DNA of 64,000 bases from Spelaeicoccus albus (GCF_013409065.1 NZ_JACBZP010000001.1:372001-436000), one strand, 5' to 3'; shown: positions 26,352-35,325, counted from the stretch's first letter. The notes: a model not told the origin generated them from the sequence alone. Numbers and translations: made by a program.

Positions 26352-27313
26352 CCCCAGAGCCCGACGGACTCACCGGAGAAGAAAGATCCTCCTGGGTCGG
26401 TGCCCGTATCATCATGGGAATACGCGAGTATTTCCCAGTCTCGTTGACGATTGCAGTTGCCGTCCTTGGTGCCATCGTCGCAGCACCTGCCATACTCAGA
26501 TTCATAGTCTCTGGCCTTGACTGGGCCAGCCTCGACGGGATCGAAAAGACGACATGTATCATAATGCCGCTCCTCCTCGTCTTGATCATCCTTTCGGCAA
26601 TATTTGATCGGCGACAAACGGCTTCCAAGAACCAATTGCAGCACGACGCTCTCGCCGCTCAAGAAAAAGCAGACACGTACAAGAAACAGCTCGCACACCT
26701 CCGCGAGAACAATGCGGCCAGCCAGAGGAATGCAGCGGAAGCCATTCAAAACAGTCTCGCGGCCGCACTCGAAGCCCCACTGAAGGCAACTCTCGAAGAG
26801 CTGGGCGTCTGGAGTGAGCAAAGCAGAGTGTCGGCGTATCGCCATGACGCAAAGATGTCGGCGTTCGTCATGATTTCGCGGATCTCAGCGGATCCGTCAC
26901 TCGCGAAAGCCGGCCGAGGCACGTATCCCGATGACATCGGCCTCATCAGTGCGGCATGGACATTGGGCCAATGCGATGACGATTGCAATCGGACAGACTC
27001 AGATGCCTGGGCGAAATACCAAGCCAGAAACGCCGACCTCCCCTACGGCACTGGCATTGGTGTCATGATGAAAGCCCGCAGCATTCGAGGTATCCGCGTG
27101 AACGATGGGGACGACATGCACCCCCTGGGAGTTCTCATCTTCGAGCATATGGATTATCAACGTTTTACACATCCACAGGTGCTGAATGCCCTGGCCGGGC
27201 TCTCGGAGTTGCCCGCCTACGGATGCATACAGACGGCCTTCAAAGCCGTCCCCCCTCATACATTCCACCATACCAATGGCTTGACTCGGGCCGATACCGC
27301 AGTCAGCAAATGA
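26348..27313 (+). CDS. Two-helix membrane protein with coiled coil and GAF-like C-terminal domain
   Basis: 321 residues. Two membrane helices stand near residues 33-58 (VSLTIAVAVLGAIVAAPAIL) and 73-88 (MPLLLVLIILSAIF). They are followed by a Gln/Ala/Glu-rich coiled coil (about 95-150), then a globular domain with LPYGTGIGVMMKARSIRGIRV and MHPLGVLIFEHMDY. The last segment resembles the end of a GAF sensor domain, but this is only pattern similarity. Coupled by ATGA to the preceding gene and lower in GC than its surroundings; it may be a cargo, possibly defence, pair. Confidence 0.72.
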   Translation: MTPEPDGLTGEERSSWVGARIIMGIREYFPVSLTIAVAVLGAIVAAPAILRFIVSGLDWASLDGIEKTTCIIMPLLLVLIILSAIFDRRQTASKNQLQHDALAAQEKADTYKKQLAHLRENNAASQRNAAEAIQNSLAAALEAPLKATLEELGVWSEQSRVSAYRHDAKMSAFVMISRISADPSLAKAGRGTYPDDIGLISAAWTLGQCDDDCNRTDSDAWAKYQARNADLPYGTGIGVMMKARSIRGIRVNDGDDMHPLGVLIFEHMDYQRFTHPQVLNALAGLSELPAYGCIQTAFKAVPPHTFHHTNGLTRADTAVSK

Positions 27314-27431
27314 TCAGGAGCATCAGACTCGAGGACGGTTTCGTCCCCAGCCGCTAGGGAATCCTTGAACCAGGAAAAAATCGATAGTGTCGCCGCGCAG
27401 TTGTATGAACGTTGACGACCGCATCGCACTT

Positions 27432-28583
27432 TCAAATCAGCCCGTCGAGCTGTTTCTGCATTACCGCACCGGCTCTCGTGTCGCCCTTGAGGGTGTTCAT
27501 GTAGACGTCCTGTGTCATCGACGGGTTCTTGTGCCCGAGGAACGCCGCGATCTCGGTCGCCGACATCCCGGCCCGATCGAGCATCGTCGCGGCGGTCTTG
27601 CGAAAGGTGTGGGTCGAGAGTTCCGGATAGCCCAGTGCGTCGCGAACGTCGCGGAGCTCCCGCTGAGTGTTCGACGGATCGCGCAGAGTCATGACGGTCG
27701 TGGGGAAAAGCAGCGTCGTGAATTCCTTGAGGCGATCATGCCGCCGTTGCAGTAGATCCATGGTCGGCTCCGGCAGCGGTGTAACGCGCCAGCCCGCGTC
27801 AGTCTTCGGTACTGTTTGCCGAATGATTCCGCGACCTTTCACGCGGACGTTCGTAGCCTCCACTTCGGCGGTGCTCGCCTGGAAGTCGATCGACGAAACA
27901 TCGAGAGCGCAGGCCTCCCCGACTCGCCACCCCGCCGCGACCATGAACTCGAGAAGCTCGACCGTGTCTTGCTCGATGAGGCTGGGGGCCGATCGGAGCT
28001 TGCCCATGAGGTCGGCGAGGTCTTCGGGAGCGATAGCGGAAGCCCCCTTCTTCCCCTTGGATTGGGCGATGCGCTCGACGTCACGTACTGGGTTTCGGGA
28101 GATGGCTCCGTTACTCACCGCCAGCGACATCATGCCGCTTAAGGTAGACCGGCAATTCTTCGCCGCGCCGTGACCCGACTCCCTGTGCACCGCGTTGAGG
28201 AATTTCTGCAGACGGTCCGGTTTGGCTTCCGCCACGGAAAGATCACCGATCCGCGGCGTGATGTGCGCGGTGACCGCGTAGCCATAGGTCTCGAGACTGC
28301 CTTCTGAGAGTTGTAGGTCGCGCTTGTGGGCGAGGAAAAGTTGCCCGAGCACGTGTAGCGGCGTCGTGGGCTTGAGCTCGCCGCCGCGGCCGGTCTCGAT
28401 GGTGGTCAGCGCCCGTTTCAAGGCGGATTCCGACTTCGGTTTGCTCGCACCGAACCTCTCGACCTGTCTGGTTTTGCCGTCGGCAAACCTGTACCGCGTG
28501 CGTGCCCGCCATTTGCCGGGCCGTACTTCGACCGAATTGATCGTTCCGTATGTTCCGATGCTCATTCTGGGCCGAACCATCAC
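27432..28583 (-). CDS. int: Tyrosine recombinase (element integrase)
   Basis: Up to 383 residues; a GTG and the following ATG are both possible starts, with AAGGAGG upstream favouring the ATG at 28580. The arm-binding N-terminus is basic (GKWRARTRYRFADGKTRQVERFG). Catalytic boxes are complete: Arg in AAGWRVGEACAL, HTFRK (HxxR), GHKNPS and the nucleophile Tyr in TQDVYMN. It should carry out integration and excision at the tRNA-Phe site. Its start overlaps the stop of the upstream XRE gene, so both are cotranscribed. Confidence 0.95.
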   Translation of the reverse strand: MMVRPRMSIGTYGTINSVEVRPGKWRARTRYRFADGKTRQVERFGASKPKSESALKRALTTIETGRGGELKPTTPLHVLGQLFLAHKRDLQLSEGSLETYGYAVTAHITPRIGDLSVAEAKPDRLQKFLNAVHRESGHGAAKNCRSTLSGMMSLAVSNGAISRNPVRDVERIAQSKGKKGASAIAPEDLADLMGKLRSAPSLIEQDTVELLEFMVAAGWRVGEACALDVSSIDFQASTAEVEATNVRVKGRGIIRQTVPKTDAGWRVTPLPEPTMDLLQRRHDRLKEFTTLLFPTTVMTLRDPSNTQRELRDVRDALGYPELSTHTFRKTAATMLDRAGMSATEIAAFLGHKNPSMTQDVYMNTLKGDTRAGAVMQKQLDGLI

Positions 28584-29335
28584 ACCTCCTTAGCCGCAGC
28601 CTCGCGGATCTCGTCGACAAGCACGCGCGTTACGCGGCCGCGCGCCTGCGGTGTGCTTCCGGCCCCGGCTCGCCGCGCGGATTCTTCTTCCAGTGGACGC
28701 TCCCAGAGTTGGATCGCTCTTCGCTGGAGTTCCCCGGTCTCTATGCCGAGCTTCTTGGCCGCCCGCTCTTCCGCCAGACTCGCCGGGGCTTCCCCATCTT
28801 CACGGTCCCATTCCGGCTGCGGAGGCATTTGGCTCTCGTCGAGCAGTTGAGCGACTTGGTCCGCTCGCTCCGTCGCGGTCAATTTGTGTCCGGACAACTC
28901 GCGCATTTTCTGCAGCGCCGCATGCTCAAGTTCTTCATCGAACTCGTCGTAAGGATCGCGGGATGACGAGTCACGCGAATAGTCGGCGTCTGACAGCTCG
29001 ACGGCGTGTCCCTCGAGTACACGATCGAGCCATGCGCGCGTCACGGGACGTTGATCACCCGGACCAAGCTTGAGCGTCTGCGCATCCCCCAGCAGGTCGG
29101 AAAGTCTTAGCCGATCGCCGGTGAGGTCACCAAGCGCCAGCGCAAGATAGATGAGCGTCGGGAGCGCGGGCGTCGCCTGTCCTTGTTCGAGGTTCCGCAC
29201 GCTACTGGCACTCCAAGTCGCACCGTATCGCCGGCCCGCCCGGGCGATCTGATCGAGCGTGAGCCGGTTCGCCCGCCGCACGAACGACAAGTACGAGCCC
29301 AGAGCAGCGTTGAGGGTCACAGCATCCATAAACAC
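28580..29335 (-). CDS. XRE-like helix-turn-helix protein upstream of integrase
   Basis: 251 residues from GTG (or 249 from the ATG at 29329). The N-terminal HTH reads RRANRLTLDQIARAGRRYGA then WSASSVRNLEQGQA. The rest is charged and helical with a DPYDEFDEELEHAALQKM stretch. It overlaps the integrase start, so it probably controls or accompanies integrase expression. A 7-bp inverted repeat lies just upstream. Confidence 0.85.
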   Translation of the reverse strand: MFMDAVTLNAALGSYLSFVRRANRLTLDQIARAGRRYGATWSASSVRNLEQGQATPALPTLIYLALALGDLTGDRLRLSDLLGDAQTLKLGPGDQRPVTRAWLDRVLEGHAVELSDADYSRDSSSRDPYDEFDEELEHAALQKMRELSGHKLTATERADQVAQLLDESQMPPQPEWDREDGEAPASLAEERAAKKLGIETGELQRRAIQLWERPLEEESARRAGAGSTPQARGRVTRVLVDEIREAAAKEV

Positions 29336-29345
29336 AGGTTACAGC

Positions 29346-29386
29346 ACTTGTAATTAACACGAGAAGCCAATAGCATGAATACAAGT
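29346..29386. promoter_or_regulatory. Inverted repeat between divergent XRE/int and xis-like operons
   Basis: ACTTGTA (29346-29352) and TACAAGT (29380-29386) form an inverted repeat in the AT-rich region between the two divergent start sites (29335 and 29413). It is a candidate operator for the XRE protein, placed where it could control the choice between integrase and excisionase expression. Confidence 0.45.
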
Positions 29387-29412
29387 ATTAACATCTGTAC
29401 ACGGAGGAACTT

Positions 29413-29646
29413 GTGGATACACGAAGCGGCGAAGCGAGGCATTCCTCTCTACTCACGGTCGAAGACCTCGCCACCCAGCTCGGCCTCAGCGTCAGCTCGA
29501 TCTACCGGATGCGTTCGACGGGTGAATCGCTGCCTCGCGCGGCGAAGCTCGGGTCACGGGCAGTGCGGTGGAGACAGACCGACGTGGACGCATGGGTCGA
29601 GGACCACCTCGAGCCTTCCGCGCACCTCCCCTCCGAGGCGCGATAA
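29413..29646 (+). CDS. AlpA/excisionase-like DNA-binding protein
   Basis: 77 residues, GTG start with a strong GGAGG ribosome site. The winged-helix pattern LLTVEDLATQLGLSVSSIYRM, then GSRAVRWRQTDVDAWVEDHL, is the MerR/excisionase fold used by element-encoded directionality factors. Its location beside, and divergent from, the integrase module supports that role. Confidence 0.88.
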   Translation: MDTRSGEARHSSLLTVEDLATQLGLSVSSIYRMRSTGESLPRAAKLGSRAVRWRQTDVDAWVEDHLEPSAHLPSEAR

Positions 29647-29671
29647 CCCGAACGTAAACGGAGACATCAAA

Positions 29672-30247
29672 ATGACTCGCACCATCATCCGCAAGACCGA
29701 AGTACCCCGGGCATCCACCAGAGACGCCTACGCCCGGTATTTCCGCGATCTCACGGCAGAGTACCTGGCACGGTCGCAACGCCTGGAGCGTCGCCTGCTC
29801 ACCGGAGGGACATCCAAGAATTCACCAGACATGATCGTCCTCGAGAAGCCAACATGGGAGCTCGACGACGTCTGCTGCTTTACGAATATCACCCAGGGCG
29901 AGCTGCAACAGGTGCTCCCGCCGCTGTTCGATGCCTTCCGTCGGCTCAACCGCGCGAGGTTCGCCGCAATGTCTGCACGGCACGTCAAGCGCAGCGAAAG
30001 GCTGGAACTCGCCGCGCTCGGCGTCGACATCATGATCGCTGGCCTTCTCGAACGCCTGCATCCCGAACGCGCCGACTACGAGAATGTGGCCGAAGAGATC
30101 ATCGACAGCTGGCTCGAGCCGATGTTCGGGCCGTGCCGGTGGAGCGAGTTCGATCATTTCGGTCACCGCTGTCGGAAGCCGGTCGACTGGACTCACGCCG
30201 ATATGGGCGGTGGCCATTCCGTCAGAAGCGCGAGGTGGGACCAATGA
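29672..30247 (+). CDS. Hypothetical protein downstream of xis-like gene
   Basis: 191 residues from the ATG at 29672 with GGAG upstream; the open frame extends further up but overlaps the xis-like gene. Soluble and helical, with no known motif. A conserved-looking C-terminal part includes WLEPMFGPCRWSEFDHFGHRC. It lies 25 nt after the xis-like gene and is probably cotranscribed. The protein may be a replication or regulatory accessory; function unknown. Confidence 0.72.
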   Translation: MTRTIIRKTEVPRASTRDAYARYFRDLTAEYLARSQRLERRLLTGGTSKNSPDMIVLEKPTWELDDVCCFTNITQGELQQVLPPLFDAFRRLNRARFAAMSARHVKRSERLELAALGVDIMIAGLLERLHPERADYENVAEEIIDSWLEPMFGPCRWSEFDHFGHRCRKPVDWTHADMGGGHSVRSARWDQ

Positions 30248-30548
30248 GGGTCAGCAGTGCCCGCGCTGACTGGGTACAGTGACGGACGCTCGGCGACTCT
30301 ACCCTTGAGGTGGCCGTCGACCCTCTCGTCGCCGTCAGCAACAGTCGGCTTCTGGACCGCTGCCGGGACTGCCGTGACGACTCCGGCTGCTCCCGGCGTA
30401 CCCCAAATCTCGTCTCTCCGTCCGGAAGTTTCTGGACTTTGCCCCTCTTGGGCTGCCGACGGGGCATCAACCGCCGCCCGGCTTCTTAGACCAGTCTCAG
30501 CCCCCTGGTTCCAGTCGATGTCGCGACCAGCGACCCCAATACCTGACG
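30248..30548. other. Gene-free spacer between convergent genes
   Basis: 301 nt between the end of the hypothetical gene on the plus strand and the end of the NACHT gene on the minus strand. I see no convincing gene, hairpin terminator or repeat in it. Confidence 0.5.
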
Positions 30549-33398
30549 TCAGGAAGAGTCGTCGCCCAAATCGACCGGTCGCCGCCATAGTCCTGGGAGC
30601 ACGTTTTGGCGAAGAATTGCCATGAGACGCGGTGAGCCCGCCGCAACGTGACACAATGCCTCACCGAGGATGATCACGTTGTCGGGCTCATCGAGAAAAG
30701 CCACAAGATCGCCCAGCTGTTGGTCACGAAATCCGCCTGCCGCCTGAACGTCCTGAATCAGACCATCCATCGTGTGCATTGCGTTCTCGGTGTCAGGCTC
30801 CGCGTACTCGTGCAGAGTGTCCGAGAACGCCGCCCAGTTCGCCACGGGCTCGGCTGGGAGCGTCTTCGAGGCGTCACGACGTACGCTGGCGAGTCCGAGC
30901 ACAGCCGTGCACGCGCCCGTCGCGCGACCGATGTCGGTGATAGCTCCCTGTATGGCCTCGGCGTTCTCGCGCGATGTGGCCGGCCCGCCGAGTGCGTCAC
31001 GCAGTCCGTCAGCAACGAACCCGCGCACGGCGTCAGACGTGGCCGCTGCCGACATGAGCATTCGGGTGTAGCCGGTCAGCTCGAACCCGGCAGGCTCATT
31101 GAGCGCACTCATCGCATGGGCCACCAGGTGCCGCAGGAACTTCGGTACCGCGATCATTCCGTCGTCGATAATGTCAGCGGCTACGTTTGGGCCTACTGGG
31201 AACATCGATCCGAACCGCTCCGGCGCATCCTCATCGAGCGTGAGCACAAGATCGGTGATCGCCCGCTGCTGGTAGGGCTGCGGCTCCGTGAACAACCGGC
31301 CGGCGGCGAAGAGGAATGTGTTGCGCCAATGAGGCGAAGGAGCGATGCGGCGCAGCCTCGGGATAGTCTCCTCGAGCGGTCCGGTCGTCAGAGCAAAGGC
31401 AGCCATCAACTCCTGAAGAGATCGCACATCGAAGCCGAACCCTCCGCCGGGGCGTGGGGTGAGCAGCACCAGACGATGCGTAGCTGTCTTCACGATCCGT
31501 TCAAGCAGCTCCTGATCACGGGTCTCAGGCTCATACTCGGCCTCCGCAAGCACCTTCCACGCTTCATTCCGCAGTTCGAGCGGAGACAGGACCGCGTCAG
31601 TTCCAGTGGCAGTCTCAGCCTCCTTCTGGAGCAGCAGTCCGACACGCCGATGCAGTTCGAGCACTTCAAGTGCATGCTCGCGCAGCAGCCTGGAAAGACT
31701 CGAGTTCTTGTTCTGTTCACGCTTCGCGATCGTGCTGTAGTACCCCCAGAACAGCTCGTACCTACTGGGCGCGAACTGCTTGGCAGACTCGGCGATGATA
31801 GACATGATCAGCGTCTGCAACGGTGTTCGGAGCAGGTGCTTGGTTCGGTCATCTTGTGCCGCCTGCTGGAGCTGCGACATGATTCGGTCCTGTCGAGCTT
31901 CGTCGTCGGGCAGCCGCAGCTTGGTGACGAGCTGCCCGTAGCGGAGCGCGTCGTTAACAGCGAGATCAGTGAGATCGATGCGCTCGAAGGCCTCGGAGGG
32001 CAGCTCGTCCTGATAGCCGGTCGGGCGAGTGGTGACCATGATGAGCATGTCGCACCTCTCGGACTCGGCCTCGGCTGCGAACGTCTCGAGGTTGGCGATC
32101 AGCGCCTTGCGTACGGACGGTTCACTGACTTCGTCGAGGCCGTCCAGCACGATGAACGAAGGCCAGTGTTTTAGCCACTCCCAAAGTTCCCAGCGCGGGA
32201 TGTCCTTGGACGCGGTCTTCCCGGTCAGGGTGGTCGCAATCCAGTGCAGTAGTGAGTAGCTATCGGCTGTGCCCTGCTCAATCGCAAACCTGGCGAGGTC
32301 GATGTTCATCGGCCATCGCCGGTTCTTCGGCACGCGAACGCCCATGGCGACAAGCGCGTCCGTGGTGCTCGCCACCGTCTTCAACTGGTCGTCGCCGATT
32401 TCGAGGTCTTCGCCGAGGAACACGGCTCGGTACGCGTGAGTCAGAAATTTGGAGACAGTCGACTTGCCGTTGCCGGGAGCACCCGTGAGTACGAGGTGCC
32501 GCGGCTTCGCAACCGTAGTGAGTCCCGGCTTGAGAACTCGCTCCCCGCGTTCTAGCGCAAAAGCAATCACGTGGTCGCTCGTTTGCCGGTTGCCCACCAG
32601 AACTGGTAGGTCAATAGCAACGTCCTCGACCGGCACGCCGTGACCTTCGTAACCCGCTTCGTCGAAATAGACACGTCGTTCGCCCACCAACATCGACCGA
32701 GCGTGCTTCTCGAGCGCCGTTCCCAGCTCCGCCTGGTTAACGTTCGTGGAGAGCATTGACAGATCCGCGAGCACGTCTCCGGCGGTCAGGAAGCCGTTGA
32801 ACGCACGGCGCACTCCGTCGTGAGCGTTGAGAAGACCGACGATCTGATTGCCGTCCCACAGACGCCATTTACGTAGCCTTTTCATTCGGTCGCGTCGAGC
32901 GCGTCGCCGCTTCCGCGCTTCTTCGCGTGCCGACTTCGGGACGTCGTCCTCAGCAAGTTCGTTATTCAGCTGATCGAGGTACCGCTGGATGTTGGTATTG
33001 ATGGTGTCGAACCCGCCACTGCCCGGAACTGGCGTGAGCGGAATGTTGGTAGCGAACACGAGATAGTGCGGTACGTCGCCTCGCGTCGAGTCGGGGTCAC
33101 CCCACTCGTCCAACTCGGTTTTGATGCTCTGCCAGAACGAGGAAGCATCCTTCTGCGTACCCTCTAGCGTCTCCTTGTGCTTGACTTGGAAGATCGTCGT
33201 GCCATCCCAGGTCTCCGCTTTCGGGTGGCGCTCATCGGCGGACCACACGATGACCCCGTCGCTGACCAACATGTCGCGGCCACCGTCCCTGCCACGCCCC
33301 ATCGGACGGATTTGGGGGCCGAGCACCTTGATTGCCAGCGCGGCTACGACGTCTTGGAAGCCTACGCCGCCGAGACGCTGCAGGTCGTCATTCTCCAT
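30549..33398 (-). CDS. NLR-like NACHT NTPase with N-terminal Mrr-type nuclease domain
   Basis: 949 residues from the ATG at 33398, which has AAAGGGA upstream; a GTG-type extension to 33452 is less likely. The first 110 residues form a PD-(D/E)XK restriction-like domain: GVGFQDVVAALA, GRGRDGGRD (Asp 38 and 42) and FQVKHK (Gln 71, Lys 73). The STAND/NACHT ATPase follows: Walker A GAPGNGKST near 305 and Walker B FIVLDGLDEV near 415. The remaining 450 residues are helical and probably sense the trigger. This layout matches bacterial NLR/Avs-type antiphage proteins, in which an ATPase activates a nuclease that destroys DNA. The exact clade and trigger are not determinable here. Confidence 0.88.
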   Translation of the reverse strand: MENDDLQRLGGVGFQDVVAALAIKVLGPQIRPMGRGRDGGRDMLVSDGVIVWSADERHPKAETWDGTTIFQVKHKETLEGTQKDASSFWQSIKTELDEWGDPDSTRGDVPHYLVFATNIPLTPVPGSGGFDTINTNIQRYLDQLNNELAEDDVPKSAREEARKRRRARRDRMKRLRKWRLWDGNQIVGLLNAHDGVRRAFNGFLTAGDVLADLSMLSTNVNQAELGTALEKHARSMLVGERRVYFDEAGYEGHGVPVEDVAIDLPVLVGNRQTSDHVIAFALERGERVLKPGLTTVAKPRHLVLTGAPGNGKSTVSKFLTHAYRAVFLGEDLEIGDDQLKTVASTTDALVAMGVRVPKNRRWPMNIDLARFAIEQGTADSYSLLHWIATTLTGKTASKDIPRWELWEWLKHWPSFIVLDGLDEVSEPSVRKALIANLETFAAEAESERCDMLIMVTTRPTGYQDELPSEAFERIDLTDLAVNDALRYGQLVTKLRLPDDEARQDRIMSQLQQAAQDDRTKHLLRTPLQTLIMSIIAESAKQFAPSRYELFWGYYSTIAKREQNKNSSLSRLLREHALEVLELHRRVGLLLQKEAETATGTDAVLSPLELRNEAWKVLAEAEYEPETRDQELLERIVKTATHRLVLLTPRPGGGFGFDVRSLQELMAAFALTTGPLEETIPRLRRIAPSPHWRNTFLFAAGRLFTEPQPYQQRAITDLVLTLDEDAPERFGSMFPVGPNVAADIIDDGMIAVPKFLRHLVAHAMSALNEPAGFELTGYTRMLMSAAATSDAVRGFVADGLRDALGGPATSRENAEAIQGAITDIGRATGACTAVLGLASVRRDASKTLPAEPVANWAAFSDTLHEYAEPDTENAMHTMDGLIQDVQAAGGFRDQQLGDLVAFLDEPDNVIILGEALCHVAAGSPRLMAILRQNVLPGLWRRPVDLGDDSS

Positions 33399-34319
33399 CG
33401 CATCCCTTTGATTCGCGCGTACGAAACATCTGATTCGAGCCACGAGAGACACGGCCCTTGAGGTACGGCAGTGCTCCAGAGGATCGTCTCGATCATCCTA
33501 GTGGCCGACGACCACCAATGGGTCGGTGCCGCACCGGCTCACGCCGCAGCAGGACTTTTCTATGACCTGATGAGATCCAGTATCAGACACGAGCTTGGAT
33601 CAGACCGCAAGCCTCAGAGGTTTGAGAGACGACAGACCAGGAAACTGGTTCTACGGCTGATAACCAGAAGGCCGGCAAGCTCGGGCCGGCGGCCATCACC
33701 GTCGGCCTTAGCCAAGAGGCGAAGCCTGCACCGGGGTCGGCCGCCACTCATGCATGGCGGAGAGCGGGAGAGCAGGCGGAGAGCACCGATTTGGCGGTGC
33801 TCTCCCACCAAAAGACTGTCTGACCTGGGGAAACACCGGACGGGAGAGCGGGAGAGTAAGAAACATACTCTCTACGTGTGACCGTGTGTGCGCGTTCCAA
33901 TCGTTCGCATAGCTGCGCACACGCACACATGCTGCCGTAGCGGCGGACGCCATCCTGCTCTCCCGCTCTCCGGGTCGACTAAATCCGACTCTGACCTGGG
34001 GAAACACACGGAGAGCAGGCGGAGCGCACCGCTCGGCGCGTGCTCTCCCGCTCTCCGGTTCCGGTCGCAGAAGTCCGGTGTGCCCTACTTCTTAGTCCGG
34101 GCGATCCAGCCTGTTGCCCTGGATGCCTGCAGGGCCAGCGCGAACTCTTAGCTCCGATCATCAGCTCGCATTGACACGGAGCACGCAGGGTCGCTGCGAC
34201 CCGTCACGGTAGAGACCGTGACGGCGGCGTTATACCCAAACTGGGTCACTGGAGGCGCATGACCCCGGGATTCGCGTCGAACGGCACCGCTCGTTGGCCC
34301 GGCACACTGTCCCGAAAGC
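33399..34319. other. Long gene-free, repeat-rich leader of the NACHT gene
   Basis: About 920 nt between two minus-strand genes without a convincing gene; an open frame at 33471-33881 has no ribosome site or protein-like composition. It holds the direct and inverted repeats listed below and should also contain the promoter of the NACHT gene. Such a long leader is unusual for a single defence gene. Confidence 0.6.
33760..34055. repeat. Interleaved direct and inverted repeats upstream of the NACHT gene
   Basis: GAGAGCAGGCGGAG-[A/C]-GCACCG occurs at 33768-33788 and 34011-34031 (20 of 21 identical). CTGACCTGGGGAAACAC occurs at 33820-33836 and 33991-34007. GAGAGCGGGAGAGCA near 33760-33774 is the complement of TGCTCTCCCGCTCTC at 33956-33970 and 34041-34055. 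GAGCACCG/CGGTGCTC forms an 8-bp hairpin at 33781-33802. The same order of units appears twice, as if a 100-nt structured block had been duplicated. Confidence 0.8.
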
Positions 34320-34724
34320 TCAGATCTCGACATCGGGCAGCTCGACACCGCGGGCAGACGCCTCTCGCTCACCCTCCAGAACCCTGACCGACAGCTCCAA
34401 CTGCCTGACATCGTCGCGGGCCTGTTGGAGTCGCGCATGAGCTTTGAGGAGAGCGGCCCGTTTAATCTCGAGGTGCCGGTCAATAGTTGATGTATCGGTG
34501 AGTAACGTCATCAGCTCAACATCAAGCAACTGCGCGATGGCCACGGCCTCGTCAATCTTGACCGTCCGCTTGCCCTTCTCGATTCTCGTCATCGCACTGG
34601 GGTCGATCGTGTCGTCGAGCATGCCGGAGAGCCGCCGCGCGAACTCAATCTGACTCAGGCCGGCCCGCTCCCGTTCTTCGCGTAGACGACTAGCGAAGAT
34701 GATCCCGGCTGTACTGTGCGACAT
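34320..34724 (-). CDS. XRE family regulator with C-terminal coiled coil
   Basis: 134 residues. The HTH is classical (ASRLREERERAGLSQIEFARRLSG, then DPSAMTRIEKGKRTV). Residues from about 80 on form an Arg/Glu/Leu heptad pattern (LKAHARLQQARDDVRQLELSVRVLE) suited to dimerisation. It is divergent from the replication module at 34974 and upstream of the NACHT gene on the same strand, so it may control either. Confidence 0.87.
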   Translation of the reverse strand: MSHSTAGIIFASRLREERERAGLSQIEFARRLSGMLDDTIDPSAMTRIEKGKRTVKIDEAVAIAQLLDVELMTLLTDTSTIDRHLEIKRAALLKAHARLQQARDDVRQLELSVRVLEGEREASARGVELPDVEI

Positions 34725-34837
34725 TGCGAGATCCCCTCGTTTACGAATACAACTAGTGCGATTTACTCCGTACTTTACGTGCTAATTGTTAAAATTGCCA
34801 TTTTCGGGTAGGATTGGAGAACCAGACGGAACCTCGG

Positions 34838-34850
34838 TCGATTAGATCGA
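34838..34850. promoter_or_regulatory. Palindromic site between XRE gene and replication operon
   Basis: TCGAT-TAG-ATCGA lies in the 249-nt divergent region between the XRE regulator (34724) and the next plus-strand gene (34974). A short hairpin, CGCCTC-AC-GAGGCG, follows at about 34870-34883. The palindrome is a candidate operator for the XRE protein; this is inference. Confidence 0.4.
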
Positions 34851-34973
34851 GGGGAAGCAAACCGTTTAACGCCTCACGAGGCGGCGGGTCGAGGGACGGA
34901 CTCGAAACTGGGCCGGGCCGCGGCAATCGCGGATTGTAACCGGACACCACTTCGATCACGAGGGGTCCCCGAT

Positions 34974-35291
34974 ATGGCAACCGCACCGGCGCTCGAGCGC
35001 CTCTACGCACTCCGACAGCTGCACGACGCAGGTTACGGCGATCGGGTCACTCTCACCAAACGCATTCGCGAGGGAGTGCTGCCTGCGGTCAAGGTCGGCA
35101 ATGCCTTCAAAATTCGCGAACGCGATCTCCACCTGATCGGCGCAAGCATCAACATGCCCGAAGACGATTCACGCGTGGCCCCGACCGATGAACTCGGTGA
35201 CCTCGTGAAGAACGTCGTCGATGCCTTCCCGCAGCTCTCCGCCGACCAGAAGTGCCAACTCGGCCGACTTCTCACCTCTGCCGCTGCCTAA
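34974..35291 (+). CDS. Excisionase-like small DNA-binding protein
   Basis: 105 residues. YALRQLHDAGYGDRVTLTKRIREGVLPAVKVGNAFKIRERDL resembles the HTH and wing of MerR/excisionase-type proteins (choice of a value, then a basic wing). The C-terminal half is acidic and helical. It precedes the primase gene by 76 nt, so it may regulate or initiate replication of the element. The ribosome site is GAGGGG. Confidence 0.72.
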   Translation: MATAPALERLYALRQLHDAGYGDRVTLTKRIREGVLPAVKVGNAFKIRERDLHLIGASINMPEDDSRVAPTDELGDLVKNVVDAFPQLSADQKCQLGRLLTSAAA

Positions 35292-35301
35292 ATACGAAAC
35301 G

Positions 35302-35325
35302 CCCCGGCTGACGGGCCAGGGCGCT
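35302..35325 (+). terminator. Weak hairpin between excisionase-like and primase genes
   Basis: CGCCC and GGGCG enclose a GC-rich 14-nt segment with further pairing possible, followed by CTTCTACTTCTT. It may attenuate transcription into the primase gene rather than stop it. Confidence 0.4.

Noticed and set aside
30648-32174. Long plus-strand open frame inside the NACHT gene
   Set aside because: Antisense shadow of a clearly coding gene with motifs; the product is Arg/Gly-rich without domain.
33471-33881. 136-codon plus-strand frame in the NACHT leader
   Set aside because: No ribosome site, second half made of the repeated GC-rich units, product without protein-like composition.
33760-34055. 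Possible CRISPR array
   Set aside because: The repeated units occur only twice, differ in length and are not separated by regular spacers; no cas genes nearby.
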